From positions 434,001-498,000 of the forward strand of contig NZ_LMOI01000001.1 of assembly GCF_001423525.1 (NCBI RefSeq): a DNA stretch of 64,000 nucleotides. The letters run 5' to 3'. Positions within the stretch are counted from its first letter, which is position 1. The number at the start of each line of letters is the position of its first letter. Positions 55,936-64,000 of this stretch are shown piece by piece. Source of the stretch: Arthrobacter sp. Leaf137. GTDB taxonomy: Bacteria; Actinomycetota; Actinomycetes; Actinomycetales; Micrococcaceae. The position numbers and the translations under genes were made by a program. The notes beneath the pieces are model-generated. The model was not told the origin of the DNA. It searched no databases and was given only the letters and a program-made list of their open reading frames with translations.

Positions 55936-56883
55936 TTAGGTGGCAACATGATTGACGACGGAGCCGCCGGCGGCCGTGCCCCCGCCAGCGGGGGCACCTT
56001 GGTCATCCGTACCTGGGTGGAGCCCGACGGCGAAACGGGCTTCCGCGCCCGTGTCACCTTTACCGAGGGGTCCGGGCAGCACGGCAGCGCGTCCAGCGTG
56101 GACCGGGAAGAAGTCTTGGACCTTGTCCGGCAGTGGTTGGAAGCCCAGCACGGCTGAAAGACAGGGTTCGGGTTTGAGCGGCTTGTTAAGCGCTCCGATG
56201 AGGCCGGCGAGCTTCTCCGAGGGTGGGACGCCCATTTCACTCCATAGTGTGGAGGCGTACTTTTGGTAGGCCACCAGGGCGGCCGCCGAATTCCCCAGCA
56301 GCAATTCCGCGCTGACCATGGCCTGCACTGCGCTCTCGTAGAGCGGCTCAAGATCGACAGCAGCGGCTGCGGCTTCAACCGCGCCCTCCCGGTCACCCTC
56401 CGATATCAGCGACCGGGCCAGGGTAGTCAGAGCCCGGAGCCGGTCATCGCGCAGCCGGCTTTGTTCGAAGATCACCCAGTCCTCATACCAGCCGGGCAAA
56501 AGCTCCGCGTCCCGCAGGTTGAGCAGGGCCCTTGCAGCCTGCCCGAAACCCGAAGAAGCGTCCTTGACAAGGGCACGCACACTGTGGAGGTCCACCTGCA
56601 CGTCCGGGGCCAGTCCCACCAGCGGCCCATTCTTTACCAGCAGCCCGGCTGCCTGGCGCGTCACCAGATGGATGCTGACCCTGAGGCTTTCCAGCGCCCT
56701 GGCTTCGGGGCATTCCGGCCACAACAAACCGGCTATATAGGTCCGCATGCTGGGCCCGCGAATGGCGAGCACAGCAATGAGGCGCTGCTGCCGGGCGGCA
56801 ACACGGACAGTTTCCCCGTCGAGGCGAAGTTGCCAGAACCGGAGCAAACTCAATTCAAAATGTCCACAGCCATCGTTGCCCAC
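55936..56883 (-). CDS. BTAD-domain (SARP-like) transcriptional regulator
   Basis: About 315 residues. An N-terminal winged-helix (RFWQLRLDGETVRVAARQQR, LLWPECPEARALESLRVSIH) is followed by a BTAD TPR-like domain (LLPGWYEDWVIFEQSRLRDD, LEPLYESAVQAMVSAELLLG). The last about 70 residues are read opposite the small gene at 55948 and look non-family. The GTG at 56883 has TTGAGG upstream. Targets unknown. Confidence 0.8.
   Translation of the reverse strand: MGNDGCGHFELSLLRFWQLRLDGETVRVAARQQRLIAVLAIRGPSMRTYIAGLLWPECPEARALESLRVSIHLVTRQAAGLLVKNGPLVGLAPDVQVDLHSVRALVKDASSGFGQAARALLNLRDAELLPGWYEDWVIFEQSRLRDDRLRALTTLARSLISEGDREGAVEAAAAAVDLEPLYESAVQAMVSAELLLGNSAAALVAYQKYASTLWSEMGVPPSEKLAGLIGALNKPLKPEPCLSAVLGFQPLPDKVQDFFPVHAGRAAVLPGPLGKGDTGAEARFAVGLHPGTDDQGAPAGGGTAAGGSVVNHVAT
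55948..56157 (+). CDS. Small hypothetical protein overlapping the BTAD gene
   Basis: A 69-residue protein (LVIRTWVEPDGETGFRARVT, DREEVLDLVRQWLEAQHG) that matches a common small actinobacterial type often near BTAD/SARP regulators. AGGTGG before ATG 55948; ATG 55915 is a longer option. It is antisense to the last 210 bases of the BTAD gene. Confidence 0.68.
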   Translation: MIDDGAAGGRAPASGGTLVIRTWVEPDGETGFRARVTFTEGSGQHGSASSVDREEVLDLVRQWLEAQHG

Positions 56884-57032
56884 GGGACACCTCAACCGGC
56901 TTGAGTACCTGAAACACGTAGCAACGAGGATCCTCACCTCGAAATCGAAAGTCAATGAACGCAGGCCCCTAATCGGATTGGGAGGGCAGGCTCTCAAAAC
57001 TCAGGAATGGCGCACGGCCTACCCCCGGGGCC

Positions 57033-57449
57033 TTACCGGCCGGCAAAGAACTCGGCAGCCAGTTTCTTCGGTGCACGCGCCGCCCACGCTTCGACGAGGA
57101 TCTCCGCCAACTCGGCCCGGGCGATCTCACCGAGGCGGGATTCCTGCACCAGGACGGCGTTGTACCCGTTGAAATGCGGGACGGTGAAGAACGGCAGGGA
57201 ATCGTCCTCCACCAGGGCGGCCTTGGCGGCGTCGTCCGGAACCATGATCACCAGCAGGTCCCGGTACTGCTCCCCCGTGTCCGGGTCCACCGCCGTCTTA
57301 TGCGGAGCCCGGTACAGCACGAAGCCCCGCCCCTTGGGTCCGCGCGGCACCTTGTAGGTGGGCCGGTCACCCCAGGAGATGCCGAGCTCCACTTCCGGCA
57401 GGCCACGGCAGATGGCATCAATGTCTTCGGGTGTGGCCTTCCGTTCCAT
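57033..57449 (-). CDS. MmcQ/YjbR family DNA-binding-like protein
   Basis: A 138-residue protein of the YjbR fold (ATPEDIDAICRGLPEVELG, GRGFVLYRAPHKTAVDPDTG, PFFTVPHFNGYNAVLVQESR). Members are small, single-domain proteins, some thought to bind DNA. The ATG before ERKATPEDI is the likely start. Confidence 0.85.
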   Translation of the reverse strand: MERKATPEDIDAICRGLPEVELGISWGDRPTYKVPRGPKGRGFVLYRAPHKTAVDPDTGEQYRDLLVIMVPDDAAKAALVEDDSLPFFTVPHFNGYNAVLVQESRLGEIARAELAEILVEAWAARAPKKLAAEFFAGR

Positions 57450-57549
57450 CGCCACAACGTAGCCCCGCTGCCCGGAAGGCGGCAATACCCAGTGACGCCG
57501 GATACCAGTCCGGTAGGCTCGGGGAACCAACGCCTGAGGGGGCAGACGC

Positions 57550-57807
57550 ATGGAACACGAACGCTTTAGCGACGACACCAAACCACCGGCACACGCGAAG
57601 AGCCGGGACGAGCAGGTCAACATCAGGTTCTCGGCCTGGGCATCCAGCGTCGTGGCCCTTCTGGTCATGGGGCCGTCCGTCTACCGTCTTGCCACCGGGG
57701 CGTTCGCTTGGTGGGACCTCGCATTCATCGCTGTGGGTATCGCGCTTATCACCTTCCACATGGCGCGTTTGAGGCGGCTCCGCGACGAACAGGGGCGCAC
57801 ACAGTGA
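57550..57807 (+). CDS. Small membrane protein (85 aa)
   Basis: A polar N-terminus, two hydrophobic helices (about 30-45 and 52-70: WWDLAFIAVGIALITF) and a basic C-terminus (RLRRLRDEQGR). It overlaps the start of the next gene (GTGA). Confidence 0.7.
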   Translation: MEHERFSDDTKPPAHAKSRDEQVNIRFSAWASSVVALLVMGPSVYRLATGAFAWWDLAFIAVGIALITFHMARLRRLRDEQGRTQ

Positions 57808-58295
57808 GCACGTCACTGGCTGCGGGCAAGACCCTGAAAGTGCCGCTTTTCATCATTCTCGCGATCGTCGCGGCCCTGGCCCTTGGGGTGCTGCTGAACC
57901 CGCTTCCCAAACCTGCCGAATTAGCCGTCCTGGACCGTCCTGCCACGGCGGCAGACACTCTCCCGGAGGGCGTCTCTGCCTTGCAAAACGACGGGTTCAC
58001 GGTGCGGTTGGCCGCGGAGGAAGAAGGCATCCGATACTTCGTCAGCGGGAATCCTGACCGCCAAAACCTGTGCGTCACAGTGGTCCCGGACAACCACCCC
58101 AACCAGTGGACTACGGGCTGCGGCGCTGGCACCAACAGTGACCAGGAGATTGTGCGGACCGGGTCCAACGGCATTGTCACTGCCGTCCTGGTTCCGGACG
58201 GCTACAACACCGCCGAGCTTGAGCAGGGCGGGTTCAAGAAGGTCCACAACAACGTCTACGCCGCCCACACTCCGCGCGTTCCCGGCTCGCGCTGA
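57804..58295 (+). CDS. Membrane-anchored hypothetical protein
   Basis: About 163 residues: one N-terminal helix (VPLFIILAIVAALALGVLL), then an outer domain with two Cys (NLCVTVVPD ... TTGCGAGTNSD) that may pair. Coupled to the preceding gene. No family recognised. Confidence 0.7.
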   Translation: MSTSLAAGKTLKVPLFIILAIVAALALGVLLNPLPKPAELAVLDRPATAADTLPEGVSALQNDGFTVRLAAEEEGIRYFVSGNPDRQNLCVTVVPDNHPNQWTTGCGAGTNSDQEIVRTGSNGIVTAVLVPDGYNTAELEQGGFKKVHNNVYAAHTPRVPGSR

Positions 58296-58332
58296 GAAAG
58301 CACGACGGCGGGACGGCACTTGCGGAGTTCCG

Positions 58333-58719
58333 TCACCGCGGGAAGCTGCCCGGGGTTCTGAGAGCCCAGTATTGCGCCCTGCCCACGGCGCCGTCCCCGA
58401 GGTACCAGCTAACAACGAAGGGCACCAACGCCAGCACCGCCACCAGTCCCCCTGCAATGATGCGAACAGGACGGCGGGGCAGGGCGAACATGGACGCAGC
58501 CGCGGTCGCCATTGAAGCGGCGGGAACGGCAACTCCGATAGCCATGATCCACTGGCGCTTGGGAATCTCAGCCTCCCAGTATTCCGGCGAGTAATCATCG
58601 GGGTCCCAGTCGAATCCAGACCCGAACACCATGAACGTCGACAGCACTGACAGGAACAGCAAAGTGACGGCAAAGACCATCAAGACGCCGCCATCCAACC
58701 GTTTCCCCATGCCAACCAT
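58333..58719 (-). CDS. Membrane protein, unknown
   Basis: About 128 residues with three to four hydrophobic helices and a Tyr/Glu/Asp-rich outer loop (DWDPDDYSPEYWEAEIP). The ATG at 58710 is an alternative start. Convergent to the gene before it. Confidence 0.65.
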   Translation of the reverse strand: MVGMGKRLDGGVLMVFAVTLLFLSVLSTFMVFGSGFDWDPDDYSPEYWEAEIPKRQWIMAIGVAVPAASMATAAASMFALPRRPVRIIAGGLVAVLALVPFVVSWYLGDGAVGRAQYWALRTPGSFPR

Positions 58720-58828
58720 CCAACCACGGCACTGGCCCGCAGCTGACCCGCCCTGACCGGCCGCTGACCGGGCGTGACCGCGAAACTGCCCTCCCGCCGT
58801 CGTACGCGGTCTGCCGGAACCAATGGGC

Positions 58829-59728
58829 TCAGGGCCGCAGCTGGTCCTGCGCCCCCAATGAGGGCCGGGCAGCCCCGTCCATGCTCCGCTGCGTGGCGGC
58901 CCAGCTGGCCAGCACCTTCAGCGCATCCTCCGACGGCGAGGCGGGCTCGGCCGTGTACACGTTGATCCGCAGGCCCGGATCGGCAGGGAGCTCAAGGGCC
59001 TCGTAGGTCAGGTCCAGGTCCCCCACCACTGAGTGGTGCAGCCGCTTACGGCCGGTGCGGTGGTACTTGACGTCATGCTTGGCCCAGCGGGTGCGGAACT
59101 CCTCGCTGCGGGTGGAGAGCTCGCCGATCAGGTCCGTGAGGTCCTTGTCGAAAGGGTTCTTCCCGGCAGTGGACCGCAGCACGGCCACGATGTCGTCGGC
59201 GGTCCGCTCCCAGTCACGGAAGAACTCCTGCGCTTTCGGGTTCAGGAACGTGAACCGCGCACTGTTGGGCGGACCGCCGGCGGCCATCATGTCCTGGTAC
59301 AGCGCCCGGCCCAGCTCGTTGGCGGCCAGGACATCGCCGCGGTCGTTGCGGACCCAGGCGGGCGCCGTCGTAATGGAATCGAGGATGCGCTGCACGCCGG
59401 GCCGTACCGTCTGCGGGCTCCGCTTGCGCCGCACCCGGGGCGCCGCCGCGGACGCCCGGGCCAGGTCGAACAGGTGGGCCGTCTCCGCGTCGTCCAGCTG
59501 CAACGCCCGCGCCAGGGCTTCCAGCACACTGTCCGACGCGCCGGAGAGGTTTCCGCGCTCCAGCCGGATGTAGTAATCAATGCTCATCCCGGCGAGCATC
59601 GCCACCTCCTCGCGGCGCAGCCCCGCCACCCGCCGGTTCCCGCCGTAGGCAGGCAGCCCGGCCTCCTCCGGCGTGATCCGGGCACGGCGGGAGGTCAGGA
59701 ACTTCCGCACGTCGTCGCTGTGTGTCAT
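58829..59728 (-). CDS. HTH-XRE regulator with MmyB-like ligand domain
   Basis: A 299-residue protein. An N-terminal XRE HTH (GLRREEVAMLAGMSIDYYIR) is followed by the MmyB-like PAS-type domain (VRNDRGDVLAANELGRALYQ, RWAKHDVKYHRTGRKRL) typical of actinobacterial repressors. It is divergent from an aldo/keto reductase and SDR pair, its likely targets. Confidence 0.9.
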   Translation of the reverse strand: MTHSDDVRKFLTSRRARITPEEAGLPAYGGNRRVAGLRREEVAMLAGMSIDYYIRLERGNLSGASDSVLEALARALQLDDAETAHLFDLARASAAAPRVRRKRSPQTVRPGVQRILDSITTAPAWVRNDRGDVLAANELGRALYQDMMAAGGPPNSARFTFLNPKAQEFFRDWERTADDIVAVLRSTAGKNPFDKDLTDLIGELSTRSEEFRTRWAKHDVKYHRTGRKRLHHSVVGDLDLTYEALELPADPGLRINVYTAEPASPSEDALKVLASWAATQRSMDGAARPSLGAQDQLRP

Positions 59729-59815
59729 GGCCTCCACGGTACGCGCAGGCCCGGCACCGAAGGGAGGTACCGGCGCACCCTCCCACAACCGCGGAAACCG
59801 AAATACCGTGAAGGC

Positions 59816-60706
59816 ATGACCATGGAACTAACCCTCAACAACGGCGTCACCATGCCCGCCCTGGGCCTTGGCGTCTTCCAAAGCCCACCGGAACAGACGA
59901 CGGCGGCAGTCCAGTCCGCCCTCGAGGCCGGCTACCGGCACATTGACACCGCCGCCGCGTACGGCAACGAGCGCGAGGTGGGCGAAGGCATCCGCCGCTC
60001 CGGCCTGGACCGATCCGAGGTTTTCATCGAAACCAAGGCGTGGGTCAGCGATTACGGCTACGACGAAACCCTGCACGCCTGGGACAAGGCTGTGGGGAAG
60101 CTCGGGGTAGAGCAGTTGGACCTGCTGATCCTCCACCAGCCCGCACCGGACCGCTTCGGGAAGACCATCGCCGCCTACAAAGCCCTGGAGACCCTGCTCC
60201 AGGACGGGCGGGTGCGGGCCATCGGCGTCAGCAACTTCATGCCGCACCACCTCAAGCAGCTGCTGGCGGAAACGTCAGTGGTTCCGGCCGTGAACCAGAT
60301 CGAGCTGCACCCCTACTTCGCCCAGCCGGACGTCCAGGCAGCCGATGCGGCCAGCGGGATCCTCACCCAGGCGTGGTCGCCCATCGGCGGCATCACGTTC
60401 TACCCCGGCTGGGGCGATGAGCACCGCCGGAATGTCATGGAAGACCCGGCGATTGCCGCCGTCGGGCAGGCCCACGGCAAGACGCCCGCCCAGGTAATGC
60501 TCCGCTGGCACCTGCAGCAGGGCCGCTCCGCCATCCCCAAATCCACCAATCCGGGGCGCATCGCCGAGAACTTCGACGTGTTCGACTTCGAGCTGAGCAC
60601 GGACCAGCTGGCCGCGATCGACGCGCTGGACACCGGCGTGCGCAGCGGGCCGGACCCGGACGAAGCACGCCTGGACCGGTTTGCGATGCCCATCCCCGAA
60701 GCCTGA
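59816..60706 (+). CDS. Aldo/keto reductase
   Basis: A 296-residue NADPH-dependent TIM-barrel reductase. The tetrad and signature are present: GYRHIDTAAAYGNEREVGEG (Asp, Tyr), AWVSDYGYDE (start of the Lys strand: IETKAWV), LDLLILHQP (His), and the cofactor segment AIPKSTNPGRIAENFDVFDF. It is followed closely by an SDR gene. Confidence 0.93.
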   Translation: MTMELTLNNGVTMPALGLGVFQSPPEQTTAAVQSALEAGYRHIDTAAAYGNEREVGEGIRRSGLDRSEVFIETKAWVSDYGYDETLHAWDKAVGKLGVEQLDLLILHQPAPDRFGKTIAAYKALETLLQDGRVRAIGVSNFMPHHLKQLLAETSVVPAVNQIELHPYFAQPDVQAADAASGILTQAWSPIGGITFYPGWGDEHRRNVMEDPAIAAVGQAHGKTPAQVMLRWHLQQGRSAIPKSTNPGRIAENFDVFDFELSTDQLAAIDALDTGVRSGPDPDEARLDRFAMPIPEA

Positions 60707-60731
60707 TCCAAACACTTCGAAAGGAACCCCC

Positions 60732-61562
60732 ATGGCAACGTGGCTCATCACAGGATGCTCCACCGGACTTGGCCGCGCCCTGGCCCAGGCCGTGCTCGAT
60801 GCCGGGCACAACGCCGTCGTCACCGCCCGGAACGCCGCCTCGGTGGAGGACATCGCAGCCGCCCACCCGGACACCTCGCTGGTCCTGCCCCTCGACGTCA
60901 CGGATATGGCGCAGGTGGCCGGGGCGGTCCGGCAGGCGGAGGATCGCTTTGGCAGCGTGGACGTGCTGGTGAACAACGCCGGTTACGGGTACCGCGCGGC
61001 CGTTGAAGAAGCAGACGACGGCGACATCCGGAGTTTGTTCGACACCAACTTCTTCGGCGCGGTGGACATGATCAAGGCGGTCCTGCCCGGGATGCGGGCA
61101 CGGAAATCCGGGGCGATCTTCAACATCTCCTCCATCGGCGCGCGCATCACCCCGGCCGGCTCCGGTTACTACTCCGCCACGAAGGCCGCACTCGAGGGCC
61201 TGTCCGGCTCGCTCCGCAACGAGGTGCAGCCGCTGGGCATCAGCGTCACCGCCGTGGAACCTGGCGCCTTCCGCACCGACTTCGCCGGCCGCTCGCTCAC
61301 CCAGTCCGCGACGCCGATCGGGGACTACGCGGACACGGCCGGGAAGCGGCGCAAGGAGAACGACACGATGGACGGCAACCAGGCCGGCGATCCGGTAAAG
61401 GCGGCCCATGCGATCATCACGGTGGCGGAGTCCGCGAACCCGCCGGCCCTGCTGCTCCTGGGCACTGACGCTTACGGCGCCTTCGGCATGGTGGCCGACG
61501 CCCAGCTGGCCGAGCGGGAGCAGTGGAAGGACCTCAGCACCAGCACGGACATCACCGGCTAA
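60732..61562 (+). CDS. Short-chain dehydrogenase/reductase
   Basis: A 276-residue classical SDR: TGCSTGLGRALA (cofactor), NNAGYG, the catalytic Ser (NISSIGARI) and YSATKAALEG (Tyr-Lys). AAAGGAA before the ATG. It probably forms an operon with the aldo/keto reductase. Confidence 0.92.
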   Translation: MATWLITGCSTGLGRALAQAVLDAGHNAVVTARNAASVEDIAAAHPDTSLVLPLDVTDMAQVAGAVRQAEDRFGSVDVLVNNAGYGYRAAVEEADDGDIRSLFDTNFFGAVDMIKAVLPGMRARKSGAIFNISSIGARITPAGSGYYSATKAALEGLSGSLRNEVQPLGISVTAVEPGAFRTDFAGRSLTQSATPIGDYADTAGKRRKENDTMDGNQAGDPVKAAHAIITVAESANPPALLLLGTDAYGAFGMVADAQLAEREQWKDLSTSTDITG

Positions 61563-61585
61563 GCCCCCTGCCCCGCCGCTGAACC

Positions 61586-61647
61586 CAACTGGGTCGCATT
61601 TGATGTCGTTTTGAGCCCTCATAACGACATCAACTGCGACCCAGTTG
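61586..61647. terminator. Long palindrome / terminator-like hairpin
   Basis: CAACTGGGTCGCATTTGATG plus TCGTT at 61586-61610 pairs with 61623-61647 (two mismatches), loop TTGAGCCCTCAT. It follows the SDR gene and may be a dispersed palindromic element that ends transcription. Confidence 0.7.
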
Positions 61648-61756
61648 CCGGGACGCGTCAAGAACCCGTCAAAATCACCGGCAAACCGGCCTGTTTTCCG
61701 GCCCGCAGGCGTGTGATGGACGTGCAGGGTTGGCACGGGCAACAAAGGCAGGGCAC

Positions 61757-62137
61757 ATGCGCTGGGATGATCTTCCTCAACACGACAGCGGGGTCCGGTT
61801 CGCCGCCCCTCCCGAAAAGGTGGAGGGGTACGGCGGCCGCGGCGTGAACGCGATCGCGCTCCACCCGTCGGGCGGCTACGTCTTCCTTGACACGGGCGGT
61901 GCCGGCTGGTGGGTGGTTTTTCAGCCTGATGCCGGGCCTGGTCTGCACTGGCGGCAAAGCCCGGGAGACATCCTGGCGTGCAGCGCCGCCTTCGATGAGA
62001 TGGTCCACGTGGTGGTGCTGGCCTCGCATATCCGGGGAGCCGACGCCCTGGCTGCCTTCCACTCCGCCATGCCCGCCACCCTGGAAGAGGCCGTGGACGT
62101 AGCCGCCGCGCTCACCACCCCCACCAAGTTGGAATAG
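61757..62137 (+). CDS. Hypothetical protein (126 aa)
   Basis: A soluble protein (MRWDDLPQHDSGVRF, GVNAIALHPSGGYVFLDTGG, ATLEEAVDVAAAL). A GGCAGGGC stretch precedes the ATG. No family recognised. Confidence 0.65.
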   Translation: MRWDDLPQHDSGVRFAAPPEKVEGYGGRGVNAIALHPSGGYVFLDTGGAGWWVVFQPDAGPGLHWRQSPGDILACSAAFDEMVHVVVLASHIRGADALAAFHSAMPATLEEAVDVAAALTTPTKLE

Positions 62138-62156
62138 TTCCGGGACGGCGCCAGAG

Positions 62157-62747
62157 CTACCTCGTCCAGCGAAGTGGCAGTGATGCGTTCACCATAAGGA
62201 ACGCGAGGAGGAACCAGCCACCGCAGAGAAGAACCGGGTCCGGTGTGAGGACGCTGTAGTGGATGCCGTTCTCGCCGCCAACGTGCGGAACCTTCATCAG
62301 GCATCCTGCAGTCATCAGGCCCACGGCGATAGCGGATACTGCGACATATGCTCTGGCGTTGCCTGCCCACCGGCGGTTGACCCACGGTATGAGGCGAACG
62401 GGCAGGCCAAGCACAACGAGTGAGACGATAGCGACCGCTGCCACCACGAGACCGCTCAGAGCCAGGCCGACCAAACTCAACAACCCGTCATAGTCGACCG
62501 TCAGGGACAGCTGGATGATGCACCAGCTTGGCGCCATCAAAGCCAAGGCCAGAACCAACTGGCCGAGCGGAGCCAACCCCGTGCTTCCGTAACGTTGTCT
62601 AGGAAGGTCTCCCAGCGTTTGAGGTGCCGCCGGTGGGGCGATGAAGTGCTGCCAGTTCGCATCCCGGTAGTGCGTTTCGGGGCTCACTGGGTAGCGCGGA
62701 GGCCCTTGCGGAAGACCCGCGGCCGCGTCCTGTGCTTGGTCGCGCAT
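62157..62747 (-). CDS. Membrane protein, paralogue of its neighbour (1)
   Basis: A 196-residue protein with four helices. LVVLGLPVRLIPWVNRRWAG and the end CGGWFLLAFLMVNASLPLRW match the next protein. It lies 7 bases after it. Function unknown. Confidence 0.7.
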   Translation of the reverse strand: MRDQAQDAAAGLPQGPPRYPVSPETHYRDANWQHFIAPPAAPQTLGDLPRQRYGSTGLAPLGQLVLALALMAPSWCIIQLSLTVDYDGLLSLVGLALSGLVVAAVAIVSLVVLGLPVRLIPWVNRRWAGNARAYVAVSAIAVGLMTAGCLMKVPHVGGENGIHYSVLTPDPVLLCGGWFLLAFLMVNASLPLRWTR

Positions 62748-62754
62748 ATCGTCC

Positions 62755-63279
62755 CTACGCCGCTCGCCCGTGGCCGCCGCGGCGCCTCAATCGAAACGAC
62801 GCGTTTACCGCCAGGAAAGTAAGGGCGAAGCATCCTGCCGTGAGGAAGCCAGGATGAGGCGTAGTCACGTCGAACGGAATTCCGTCGATTTCGCCAACTT
62901 GGCGCTCCGAAATATTGAAGCCGGAAATCAGGAGCCCTGCACCGGCTGCAGCGATGAGAACGTAGAGCCCCCAGTTCCCCAGCCACCAGCTGCTCAGCCG
63001 ACGGTTCAGGCGAAGAGGAAGTCCAAGCGCGATGCCTGCCCCCATGACGAAAATGGGCCCAAAGAGGAGCAGGATGATGGTGCCCAGGAACTCATATCCA
63101 ACGCTCGCTGGCATCAGGCAGACGAACCACAGGACCGAAAGAATTGGATACGCGATGGCCAGTTGCCTGATGGGGGCGATATCAGGCATGTCCGCTGGTC
63201 TCACCCAGACGCCTGGCGCGTGGGTTTGTACCTCCGCGTGGACTCTTGGCCGTGCAGGTGAGTCACCTTGTTCCCCCAT
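62755..63279 (-). CDS. Membrane protein, paralogue of its neighbour (2)
   Basis: A 174-residue protein with four helices (IALGLPLRLNRRLSSWWLGN ... AGCFALTFLAVNASFRLR), a tandem duplicate of the gene at 62157. The ATG before GEQGDSP is the likely start; a reading from 63306 is possible. Confidence 0.7.
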   Translation of the reverse strand: MGEQGDSPARPRVHAEVQTHAPGVWVRPADMPDIAPIRQLAIAYPILSVLWFVCLMPASVGYEFLGTIILLLFGPIFVMGAGIALGLPLRLNRRLSSWWLGNWGLYVLIAAAGAGLLISGFNISERQVGEIDGIPFDVTTPHPGFLTAGCFALTFLAVNASFRLRRRGGHGRAA

Positions 63280-63359
63280 CCCGCCATTATGCCGGAGTTG
63301 TTTCACTCGTAGACGGGTCCCCCACTGGGATCGGGGTTGTTGCTTGCGGCGAAGAAAAG

Positions 63360-63917
63360 TCAGACTACCGAGGGCCGTCCCACGTCGTACGGGTCCCAGC
63401 CGAGCTGCCAGAAAGCCTCTAACCCGTGATCATGAATGAAGAGGCGCTCGGCTTCGTGAATCGGGTAGAGGCCACAAATGTTGATCGGCCGGGTCTCTCC
63501 AACGTTTATGTCGGCGAAGTCGGCACGGTCCAGAACGGCTGGTGCAAAGATGACGAACGCGGTCATTTCAGAGTCGGGGGCGATCCTCTCGCCTAGGTTT
63601 ATCGTGTCCCCGTAATGGAACGGGTTGTCGCCGCGTTGGGTCTCTCCGATGTGTCCGAGCACCAGAGGCCACCGAAGGTCATCGGACCTTACGCTGATAC
63701 AAAGCTCAGGCTTGCCAAGTCGCCAGTGGGGATGATCGGCCAAGCTGACGCCATAAGTGATGCCGGTGAGCATTCCGGGTTCAGGAACGTCGTCATAGAC
63801 GACCACGGTCACGCGGGGCAAGTCTCGGCTTCCCTCGAACGGAAAGAAGCGCGGCTCGATTCCGCCGCTTATGTAGTCCAGGTGGGAGAAGAACTGCTCG
63901 ACTCGAGTGGGCACCAC
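63360..63917 (-). CDS. Suppressor-of-fused (SUFU) domain protein
   Basis: About 185 residues with the bacterial SUFU pattern (VTVVVYDDVPEPGMLTGITY, LGKPELCISVRSDDLRWPLV, CGLYPIHEAERLFIHDHG). Bacterial SUFU proteins are often immunity proteins or found beside polymorphic toxins; none is visible here. It starts at a GTG. Confidence 0.82.
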   Translation of the reverse strand: MVPTRVEQFFSHLDYISGGIEPRFFPFEGSRDLPRVTVVVYDDVPEPGMLTGITYGVSLADHPHWRLGKPELCISVRSDDLRWPLVLGHIGETQRGDNPFHYGDTINLGERIAPDSEMTAFVIFAPAVLDRADFADINVGETRPINICGLYPIHEAERLFIHDHGLEAFWQLGWDPYDVGRPSVV

Positions 63918-64000
63918 GCCACACTAACAATCAAACACTTCGCGTCAGGAGGCGAAGCAAATCTGTCGTTTGAATGGTGCTGCAGTCAGGTCAGCAAATG

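Overview
The window is high-GC actinobacterial chromosome, most like Arthrobacter/Pseudarthrobacter. This rests on gene content and style: a paaABCDE phenylacetate operon, LAxTG-type sorting motifs, many GTG/TTG starts, an ISL3-type transposase relic and SARP/BTAD-type regulation. No rRNA, tRNA or CRISPR array was seen.

Layout. 1-4.4 kb: the 3' end of an Hpt-like gene, an Lrp/AsnC regulator, and a two-gene unit on the minus strand: a membrane M50-like metalloprotease with a PqqD/RRE-like N-terminus and an Ala/Asn/Ile/Asp repeat protein. 4.4-11.4 kb is a mosaic: a zinc-finger microprotein, a lower-GC membrane protein, a BcsB-like pseudogene with four frameshifts, an SGNH hydrolase, a MinD/EspI-like ATPase with a tiny membrane protein, and a relic of the repeat-protein family. 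11.4-30.9 kb is an exopolysaccharide/surface locus: a Tat-exported tail-fibre-like protein, hexapeptide acetyltransferases, a Wzz/BY-kinase, a polymerase/ligase, a flippase, three glycosyltransferases, a nucleotide-sugar epimerase, a priming sugar transferase, UDP-glucose dehydrogenase, a DUF4012 protein, an LANTG surface protein and a VanZ-like protein. An ISL3 relic lies inside it. 30.9-37.2 kb, minus strand: a GalU lacking its N-terminus, an NTP_transf_5-like protein, a second BY-kinase, an HprK-like/PqqD protein, a stand-alone PqqD protein, a Tat-exported protein and a degenerate Hpt protein. 37.3-40.0 kb: a secreted GH26 enzyme facing a GT2 synthase and a 52-residue LAYTG mini-protein. 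40.2-45.2 kb: the phenylacetyl-CoA epoxidase operon.

45.9-55.8 kb is the outstanding region: a complete sigma-54 circuit in an actinobacterium, where RpoN is generally regarded as absent or very rare. It has rpoN (with a CxxC...CxxC insertion), a near-perfect -24/-12 promoter at 47330-47345, and a run of co-directional genes: two paralogous Gly-rich, glycine-zipper proteins with a shared C-terminal tail, an HEVGH metalloprotease-like protein, an unknown 519-residue protein, an AONS-like aminotransferase, an amidohydrolase and an unknown protein. A convergent GAFTGA-type AAA+ activator closes the block. I infer a self-contained sigma-54-regulated module of unknown function.

55.9-64 kb is ordinary accessory/housekeeping sequence: a BTAD regulator overlapping a small antisense gene, a YjbR-like protein, small membrane proteins, an HTH regulator divergent from an aldo/keto reductase and SDR pair, a long palindrome, two paralogous membrane proteins and a SUFU-domain protein.
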